A program made the translations under genes and the position numbers. The notes beneath the pieces are model-generated. The model saw nothing but the letters and a program-made list of their open reading frames with translations, was not told where the DNA came from and made no database searches. Below are positions 55,628 to 64,000 of a stretch of 64,000 nt of DNA, piece after piece. Source of the DNA: Selaginella moellendorffii (Eukaryota; Streptophyta; Lycopodiopsida; Selaginellales; Selaginellaceae); NCBI RefSeq assembly GCF_000143415.4, contig NW_003314324.1, positions 639,767 through 703,766 of the forward strand, given 5' to 3'. The number at the start of each line of letters is the position of its first letter. Within the stretch, counting starts at the first letter, position 1.

Positions 55628-58600
55628 TTAAATAAATACATGCCATCTCAGACTGTTAGTTTTTTGCCTCCAACGCCTATACAATAATCTTGGAATTTCA
55701 TCACTCTCCACACTATCAGGATTTAAACCCAATAGTAATGCCATCTCTTCTCTAATACGTCCACGCTCATGTTCAGTGGTCGAAGAACCCATCCGGTTGA
55801 GCAGATTATGGAGATGCAGATAGTGTTTGGCTAGACAATATACATGCCATAAATGATGACTGGTGTCTGTCCGATCAAATGGCTTCTGATATACCGTTCC
55901 ATCTGCCATTTGGTTGATTTCTGCAGCCACCTCCTGGACTGGCCGGTTCTCTATCACCATCGCTCCAAGCCGTTTTGCAAGGTCCCCCAGAACATACGGT
56001 TTCTTCTCCCTAGTTTCCATACTGCAAGAGATGGGGTGCACTGCATATGTGTGCGTGTTCGCTGCAGTTTTAATCGGCGAGTCATCGATGATGAGGATTT
56101 CACTTGAGCTAGCAGTCCGGTTCATCACTACAGCCTCTGGCTTGACGAAGATGGGCTTGCTACCCCTCACATGGACCATAGTCAAGCAATCCTCCTGCGT
56201 TAGGAGAAAGTCAAATGGTAATATTACTCACGTCTGATCGTGCATCATCTGTAGCAACGTTAATGCATTGTGGCGCATCATGGATGTCCAAACTCCCAAT
56301 TGCAAATTGAACCTGGCCCTCTGTTTTAAGTGTCGCATGGTCATTATTAGATCCCGCAGTTTCTCCCGTGTGATTAATGTGAATCTGTCTCTTTTGACCA
56401 ACTTGCGACCGCAGGCTTTGGAGGGTGCAATGACATTCGAGGACGAGCCACGCTCATGGGAGAAAAGGACACTGTTCAGATCAAAAACGATACAGTACCT
56501 TCGCTGTGACTCTGAAATGAAATGCGTCAGCATAAAAAATGGTACAAGTCAATTTTACCATCTACAATATTAGCGAATGTTGCTCCCGATGGTTGTTGAG
56601 AGGGTTTTGGTCGAGGAAACGTGAAGGGCGGAAATACTCTCCTCTACAATGTGGGGTCAATCGCATCCGATGGCATGTGGGCACATGCCATTTCAGCTGT
56701 AGACTCTGGTACAACTGGCTCAACAGTGGCATGGGGTGGTTCCGATGGCGTGTGATCACACGCCATTTCAGCTGGTGCCTCCGTTGGCAAAGTGGACATG
56801 ACCGAACAGGCAGCAGGGGCGGTGTAGGGAGGTTCCAACGGCGCGTAGTCAGACGATTGGGCACACGTTGAGTCCGTTGGAAATGAGGATACGACCGGCT
56901 CGGCGGCTGGGGCGGCCTCATGTGGGTCCAATGGCGCCTGGTCACCGTCAGTTGGATACGTGGACAAGATTGACTCAGTGGTATGGGCAGCATCAAGTGG
57001 AGCGTGGTCAGCTTGCTTGGCGTTGATATGGATAGTAGCCTCCACCAGCTCTGATGACTCTTGCAGCCAAGTAGAGTCCACTGGCGGATCCATATGCATG
57101 TCCAAATATCTCCCTTCGATTGAGATGGTATCCTCCCGTGCTACTAAAAACAAACTCATTAGCACATTGAATTGACTATACTATATTTACCATCAACTGC
57201 TATTGAGGAACTAGGACCGATATCACTTGGGCGCACTGCTGATTCTGAAGGATTGGACATACGTTTCGACCCTTGCTTGGCACTATCCTTCCTCGACACT
57301 AAAGGCTAGAGTTTGTAAATTCAACTGAATAATCTCTACTTACCATTTGCTCTGCGACCTATATGGACAATGTTAGAAATGGTAAAAGGTTAGGAATGGA
57401 TGTACTATTATTTACCTGATGGTTTGTCTTGTATGACCTTCCTCCGCTGCTCTTTGGCCACCTCAGGCTGGCCATCGTCGTCATCATCGTCGTCGTCGTT
57501 ATTGTGATTGTCACCATTGTGAGGACCATCCAAGTCCTCTTCGTCCTCCTCTTCTTTGTCCTCCTCTTCGTCCTTCTGCTCTTCCTGCTCATTATCTTTC
57601 TCTGGCTCCTCATCCCCCTCCTGCATTTCTTCCATAGGCTGCTCAGGCTGGATGGCTTGTTCTTCCAGGACCATCTTGGGAAAATCATCTGGCCGAGTCT
57701 CCATCTCAAAATACAAGACATCCATAGCCTGTTTTAGTGCGTGACCTAGGACCGTATCCTCACCCGACTGTCTTAACATGGTTTCTGCACGTTCTTGCAC
57801 CCTTCGAAGACGACGAGATGAGAAAAATGTGGCCCTGACTTGAAAAGCTTCCCTCATCCATTGTACCTCTCCATTGAGATTGGGGAAGGGGAGTCCGCCA
57901 TAGGAATCTGAGTCATGAGGTGGTGACTGCCTGCTTTCACTCAGCCCTTGATCTGCAATGAATGGCATGAGCACACACGCCATAACCGCGAGGCATTACC
58001 TATCATCTTTTCGTTGCCCTTCTTCCTTTTCGAATCAAACGCCTCTGATCTCGACGACTGTCCAACGTGCTTTCGCTTTTTATGACCACTGTCAGTTTGA
58101 GCTTGGCTGGTGCTTGCCTGTTTTGCCTTTGAAGAAGTTTCTCCTGCAAGGAATGGCATGAGACCACACGCCATTGCAAATATAATTTGTACCTCCTTTT
58201 TTCCTATTGCTTGTCTGTTTGTCCTTCTTTGATGCGCCACTAGTGCGCTTTTCAGTCCTCGTGTCTGAATATTCACAACGATCTATAATCAAAATGGCGT
58301 GAGGCCTCACGTGACCTTACCTTGTGCAGGTTGTGAGCTCGGCCCAACATGGGTATCTTCAACAGTAGCTGTTAACGCCGTTTCAGCATCTGGGGGTGGC
58401 CACGCTCCTGCATACAGAGCTTGTGAGATAACATTTAAACTTAAAGTGTGTACTCACCAGGTTCGCAGAGAAGATACTGTTTTTCTTTGGCAACTGTAAT
58501 TATATGCTCCATTGAAGTCACCTCTTCAATGGAGTTTGTCACCGCAACACACGGGACACCCTTAAGTAGTGCGGCTCGAAAGAATAGTCCGCCGCAGTTG

Positions 58601-61248
58601 TACTCGACAACGCATTTGCCCTTGGAGTTGGAAGCAGGTGACCCACCCGCTATTGCGTTGAAGACCCAGCTGAGCATTTCCCATGCTGCACCTGGAGCTT
58701 TCTTTGGATTCGAAAGCTCCATAGCCGTCTTCAGTTCCTCAGGCACGGGTAAATTGACCTCCCTCAGATCAATTCGATTGGCCTTGTCGAACGAAGCTGG
58801 GAAGTCACTCCAGTCCCACTCTGCTGCAGGACCAATAACAAGGGCGAGTGTGAAGATGCGGACATTCGTCGGTATCTTCTTCTTAGCCATTATCCCATGG
58901 ATCTCCCGCATCTCCTTGCCTTTCAACCGAGCCTTCACCTCGTTCAAGGCCTTCCAGAACTTGTGATAGGATTCGGAGTCGTAGATCATATAGTGGACTG
59001 AAGATTCCACCTCCGCAAGTCCCACCATTAAGTCAATGATGGAGCTGACTTCGTCTGCATGAGTGATCTCCTCGTTTGTGAAGTCCATCACACAAAAGAT
59101 GTTCTTGACCTGCTCATCTCCGCGGGAAACGATGCTCCTCCACCTTTGATCCTCATCCGAATTCAAGTATACCCGGTAAGGTTCTCGATAGGCCTCTGCT
59201 GCGGGGTCGAGCTGTTTCTGAAGCCGGCGGTCGACATCAATCTTAATGAAATTTGGATACTGATCCAACTTCTCAGCTTTACTTTTCGTGGCATCCCGCA
59301 GCAGATCGATGAACTTGGGGGCCCCCTTCACGTACTCGTCGATGTCTTCATTTGACAACTCCAGCTCTTCCATCATCTCTTGCGTGGTGTCGATGCTCAC
59401 CCTCTCCACGGCCACTTGCTCGAAGATCCAATCCTTCAATAGCGCACAAGCTCTCAGAGTCATGCACAAGTCCTCGTATGTCACAATATGGCCGGGAGTC
59501 ATTTTGGTCTTGTTGAAGACTACCTCACCACGTAGAAGAGCATTAGCCACTGTCAGAAGGTCATCGTCGTCTAGAGACCGCAAGAAACGCAAGGCGTTGA
59601 GCTTCAAATCATTGGGCTTCCGGCCGTCCTCCACACCCATTGAGTTTGGCAACTCCCCGTCATGGTACGTCCTCAGCACATCTACCCATTTGTCAAAAAC
59701 AACTTTTGTCGCGAGTAGAATGTTATGGATGCTGAGTGTGTCATTGACCCCCAGTGTTTTCGAGAGAAGACTTGAGAATTCCTGCAATGGAAATGGCGTG
59801 AGGCCACATGCTATGCCACATGCAACGAGGCTTACCTGCCAGGCGCTAGTTGCTAGTGCACGTCCTTGTCCTGGTTTTTGTGGCTTCTTCAGTTGAACCC
59901 AGAGCTTCCGTGTTCGTGCCAATGTCTCGTGCAGACCCGATTTGTAGCACGTTTCTTGCTTGACATTCTGCGCGTGGGAGATGTATATGATAGATCGGAG
60001 GGGCGAGTTGCCTTTTATCAGGCGGACAACTCTTGTCTTGAAGACTTTCTTCACCTCCTCGCCCACCATAATATCCACAACTATCTCTTGCATCGCCAAG
60101 CTAGAATGCTGCCCGGAGACGGCATAGAACTGGATGTTCTGATCGTCCAACACCTTCCTATTGATCAAGTCTGGAAACCTCATCTCGCCCTTCATTGTTC
60201 GGTAGTAGGGGATCACGTCTGCGATGTCGGGTGTTACTGGACTTGCCAGCATCTTTTGCTTCAGTTTCTCCACCCACTCATCAGATACTAGCCTGTGGTT
60301 GTATTTGCTTTGGATGTCGATACGGCTCATGTCGATTGTATATACTTTGTTGGAATAGTAACAAGTACTATTATCTGCGACGATTTTTGCTGCCTCTTCT
60401 TGCTCTTTCTGCTCTTTGCGGCTCTTCTTTTTGGTGGGTGTAGTGTTCGAACCCGAGGCAATGGCATCACTGAGTAGCTTCTTTTTTGGAGCAGGAGAGT
60501 CGGACGTCGGCTTGAGCTTGACCACCCTTTTCTGCTTCGAGGTAGTTTCCAGATCGACCCCCTTCCCCTTTGCTTCGCGAACTTCTCAACGGCTCAATGT
60601 TGGAATATAGTTTTTGAACATCGCCGTAGGTGAGGTCCGTGGATTCCATGTGATCTTCATAGACCCGCAGCGTCTTTGAAATTGTGGGCCTCCTGGACAA
60701 CCTCTCCCTAGCTCCCTCTAGGAATTCCTCATAGCCGCTGCCCCCCTCCGGAAAGCCGCTAAGATGTGCAAGGTGGATCTTGAAGGCAGACGCTGTCTCT
60801 ACCACAAGTGCCAGTCCATATTCTTGCATGGAACTGCATGGAGTGTCTGTCACTTGGATGAGGATCCCCATGCATTCTTTTCTCCCACCATCTATGTTGT
60901 ACAGCCTCAGATCCTCGCCTTCCATCCCGAAAGTCCAACTGGTGAGCTCCTCCCCCTTCTTTGCATCCACATTGACAGTGGCTGGAAGAAGAACGCAATT
61001 CCTCGCCTGTTCAGAAATGCACAACAATTAGAGCTGACAGATGAAAAGCTAGTAGCTGGAAATAACGTGAGGCCACACGCCATTCACCACTGCATCAGAT
61101 GTCTTGAGGTTGCATCCTAAGATGGCGTGAGGCTACACGCCATCTGTAACTAGACTGCACTCGAGAGCCCAATCGGTGCATGCCAATGTTGCTACTGAAT
61201 GGCATGTGGCCTCATGCCATTTTCTACTTGGCCTAAAAGACTTACCAT
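55628..61248 (-). pseudogene. ParB-like / HAD-phosphatase composite gene (copy 2, two lesions)
   Basis: Same exon design as copy 1, read on the minus strand from ATG 61248-61246 (first exon is ATG alone) to a stop at 55628. It is better preserved: codons at the four copy 1 nonsense sites are Gln or Arg, motif I reads VFDLNSVLF and motif IV LIIDDS. Lesions: an 8-bp deletion near 60585 in the linker after residue about 145, which shifts the frame, and TGA at 56228-56230 in the HAD domain where copy 1 has CGA. The long central frame 60525-58441 covers the ParB-like region and exon 3 with the palindrome intron open. The second motif I Asp is Asn (D-L-N), so classical phosphatase chemistry is doubtful. 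Confidence 0.78.
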
Positions 61249-61890
61249 TTGAAGCCGAATGGAGGCGTGACAACCGGACTCGCTGGCGAATGTGCACTGT
61301 GTGTGCAGCGGATCGTAGCAGCAAGGCTACTCTGCCACTTACAGTTGGAGAGTGGCGCTGAAATCTCCCGGGACGCCAAGTGGGCTGCGTGTGGGTGGCG
61401 GAGTGGGCGGCGGAGTTGGCGGCGAAGTTACAAACTGGGTGTGTCTTGAAGTGGACACCGATGCACACGAGCGCGATGCGAGCGCGAGTGTGATGCAAAT
61501 GCGAGTGGACGCCGATGCACACAAGAAACCTGTAGAGAAGTGGGAGCGCGAGTGGGAGCGCGATGCGAGCGCGAGTGTGCGAGCGCAAGTACGAAGCAAA
61601 ATGCAAAACCTAACCTCACACGCGCGAAATGTCACGACGGTTGGTAATCCCGCCACGTCATCATTTCTCGGACTTGGGCGCCACCATTAATTTCTGGATC
61701 GGCGCGCGCATGCGTGAAATCCAAAAGAAATCCGCAACGTCATCATTCCTCGGACTGCATGCACGCGAAATCCAAAAGAAAGATCATGATTGGGATATCA
61801 TTTAATACCCTCGCTATATTTATACCATGCATGATTGGATATTCCAAAGCATCTTGTATTTCCAAAAATGCCAGATGTTCAGCTAAATAA

Positions 61891-62121
61891 ATTGTCAGAG
61901 GATTTGATGTGACGTTCAAGCATGTGGGCTCATGCAATTTTGATCCCACAAAATGCACCAAAAAATGCTCGGCGTCATCTGGCGTTATCTCTTGAATGGC
62001 GTGGGGCCACATGCCATTTTCAGGAGCACATAGGAGTATATTCCTAGAATATTCTGACACGCGCGAAATTGTTTTGAGTTTCCTGGAGATCCAACCGTTA
62101 GATCGCAACTAGATTTTACAG
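61891..62121. repeat. Copy 2-specific segment of about 230 bp
   Basis: Absent at the corresponding point of copy 1 (about 46787). It holds a palindrome (61995-62018) and a partial duplicate of nearby transposon sequence (TCAGAGGATTTGATGTGACG, also at 63170; and TGGGCTCATGCAATTTTGA, also at 62867). Confidence 0.75.
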
Positions 62122-63808
62122 AATGGTATACAATGTCCTTCTTGATGACCCTGCAAAGAAGCATCTCGATCGGACACCACATGAGACCACACGAGCCTTA
62201 CAATGTTTCAGGGGCATTTGCCATAGATCCGACCGTTATTTTGCTCCAAGATTCTACAGTTTGGTGTGCATTGACCTTTCCATCGACATTGCAAAGGGAC
62301 ATCACAATCAGATGCGGGATCACAAGAAACCAACTTCACTAACTCTGGTTTCACCAAGATCTACGTAAGGAGTTATGAAATGAAAGGACCCTCTCTATTG
62401 AAATGTGTTTATGGTTCTAGGGGCATTGTGACATATCAAAGGATTTTGCATCAAATTCTGTATTTGCATGTTTATCAAGCTACTGAATTGCTAAACCCTA
62501 AACCCTAAACCCTAACCCTAAACATGTGGCAAATGCTGCGTGAAGAAAGATGCCCTTTCTGGGCAAATGCTGTAAGAGGCAGATTCCGAGCAGATGTATC
62601 TCAGGCCAGTGAAGGGGACAAACGAAAGCTAGCTATAAACATGACGGGATGCAAATAGATTACTAGGCTGGTCCTGCGAAAATCAAAAACCATAATTGAA
62701 AATATTGAAAATGCAAAAAGAAAGGTTTATAATATTTTTGAATTTTAAGCAACCAAATGAATGTAAGTAGGGCATGTGTTTGTAAGTTTAAAAATGCCTC
62801 AACCACTTAAATTCCCAAGTAAATAAAGCTGTTTCTATTTTTGGTACAGGTAAACTTTATAGCGTGTGGGCTCATGCAATTTTGAACCCAAAAATGCACC
62901 AAAAAATGCTTGACTAGCATTATTCTTTGAATGGCGTGTGGCCTTATATTGCCATAAATGGACGTACACACACAGCATAATTATTCCTTTACACGGCGAA
63001 TAATCTTGGCGCGGATCGCTGACATGGCATGGCAAAGTTCGAATCACTGACATGGCACAGCTGGATCGAGGCAAGGACATGATGTGACAAAGTTCAACCT
63101 CCGACAGCAAAGTCTAGAAGCTACTCAGTTTGAAATTTGTCAGAGGAATCATAAGATCTGGTTTGTCAGAGGATTTGATGTGACGTTCAAGCGTGTGTTA
63201 TTTTTGAATTCTCGAACTCATTCCTAGGTCTATCATTTTTGTGCGCCGTGTTCTTGGTTCCGCTGAGCGCAGTGAGCGCTGCTTGTGTAAGCGGCGTTGT
63301 GAGTTGTGGTTTATGCGTCTACAAGCGGTTGCGGCATTGCGAGCGCCATTGCGAGCGGCAGTTTATGCGAGTGGCAGTTTGTGCGAGCGGCGCTACGAGC
63401 AGTTGCGGTGTTGCGAGCAGCGCTACGAGTAGTTGCGGTGTTGCGAGCGGCACTGTCTTTGGTGTGGCTACCGCTTCTTCTTGATATTCGGCACTTGTGC
63501 TTCCTGGTATTTTCACCATTGAATGGTTTAGGACCACATTTAGAAATGGCATGAGGCCACATGCCATCTTGGGCCCTTGCAATTTCATGGCTAGCGTATT
63601 GTCATGTATATTTTTACTTGCCTGCAGCTGTGTGTATATCAAGATGGCATGAGGCCTCATGCCAATTTTGTGAATGCGAAATTTCACGTGGGTGTCAATA
63701 GCATGTTTGAATAATGGCATGTGGCCTCATGCTATTTGGTATGTTATGATTTAGGCCATTCTCCAATCATTTTTTGTATGGTCTTAACTTCTTTTCTGCA
63801 CTTTCAGA

Positions 63809-64000
63809 ATGGTCTTCAGGGTTGGGGAAAAGGTTTACATTTTGAATGGTGGGAAGAGAGTTGCAAAAGAGACCCTTGTGTCTATGGATCGGAACTTTGT
63901 TATACACTGTCAAAGGCTTGGGGAAGGCAATGCTGCTGTATCAGTAGAGACTGTCTTCGATGGGAATGTGGTCGCTATTGAACGAGGAGAGATGGTCGTA
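63809..64000 (+). CDS. Transposase 5' end, copy 2 (partial at window end)
   Basis: 64 codons from ATG 63809, open to the last base: MVFRVGEKVYILNGG, then HCQRLGEG where copy 1 has a stop. Preceded by TCTGCACTTTCAG, a plausible 3' splice site for a leader intron. This shows that the copy 1 stop at 44787 is a mutation. Whether the rest of this copy is intact cannot be seen. Confidence 0.75.
   Translation, partial: MVFRVGEKVYILNGGKRVAKETLVSMDRNFVIHCQRLGEGNAAVSVETVFDGNVVAIERGEMVV

Larger units (their letters stand above)
55206..64000. mobile_element. Giant DNA transposon, copy 2 (inverted, runs off the window)
   Basis: Starts AAGCTCTATTTCG and is the inverted counterpart of copy 1 (copy 1 position plus copy 2 position is about 108,700). 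8.8 kb are visible; about 4.5 kb with most of the transposase are beyond the end. Palindromes begin near 55302, 55592, 56670, 56745, 57961, 58152, 58293, 59792, 61061, 61121, 61199, 61995, 62859, 62931, 63546, 63644 and 63713. Copy 2 lacks the 206 bp of copy 1 at 45051-45256 and has about 230 bp extra at 61891-62121. Confidence 0.88.

Overview
The window is nuclear DNA from a land plant. The genes have very short spliceosomal introns (mostly 43-59 nt). There is a long PLS-type pentatricopeptide repeat gene, a plant-type GT17 glycosyltransferase, a tRNA-Glu, plant telo-boxes (AAACCCTAA) in a promoter and Ty3/gypsy chromoviruses. Together these fit a lycophyte such as Selaginella best; that assignment is inference from gene style, not a database match. 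There are two assembly gaps (34391-34490 and 53682-54050).

Region 1 (1-13.2 kb) is a compact gene island. In order it holds tRNA-Glu(CUC) (-), a four-EF-hand calmodulin-like gene (-), a two-exon GT17 glycosyltransferase (+), a multi-exon coiled-coil / single-alpha-helix gene (-) that several separate open frames join into, an intronless PPR gene (-), and a six-exon triple-RRM protein gene (+) that shares a 408-bp bidirectional promoter with the PPR gene. Region 2 (13.2-16.4 kb) holds decayed gene pieces, including an intron-containing copy of part of the neighbouring RRM gene.

Region 3 (16.4-40 kb) is nested retroelement territory. A 9.66-kb LTR element (16369-26024, TSD ATATG) has a solo LTR of its own family in one LTR (TSD GTCTA), one TRIM element in its interior (TSD ATAAT) and another in its other LTR (TSD CTAAA). 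It sits inside a tandemly repeated AT-rich unit. Next come a chromovirus (30364-34672, TSD CCTTG) with an internal pol deletion, a small intact 150-codon zinc-finger-like gene within a dispersed repeat, a second solo LTR (37317-38946, TSD AAAGG) and gypsy remnants.

Region 4 (40-64 kb) is the most unusual part. A second chromovirus LTR is split by a 13.3-kb DNA transposon (40192-53527). The same retroelement's chromodomain is hit again, 1.7 kb away, by a second, inverted copy (55206 to beyond the window end). Each copy carries two divergently transcribed genes. One is a ~1,020-codon transposase with a QTDN...GHTHEDVD (DUF7869-like, RNase-H-type) core. The other is a ~1,650-codon, 11-exon accessory gene that joins a ParB-like domain, a coiled/acidic middle and a C-terminal FCP1-like HAD phosphatase fold. 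Both copies are strewn with dozens of an imperfect palindrome (core GGCATGAGGCCTCATGCC) that lies between genes, in introns beside 3' splice sites, and inside coding sequence. I noticed none outside the transposon. Copy 1 is inactivated mainly by C-to-T nonsense changes plus small deletions, and copy 2 by a small deletion and one nonsense codon, so the two together show what the intact genes looked like.
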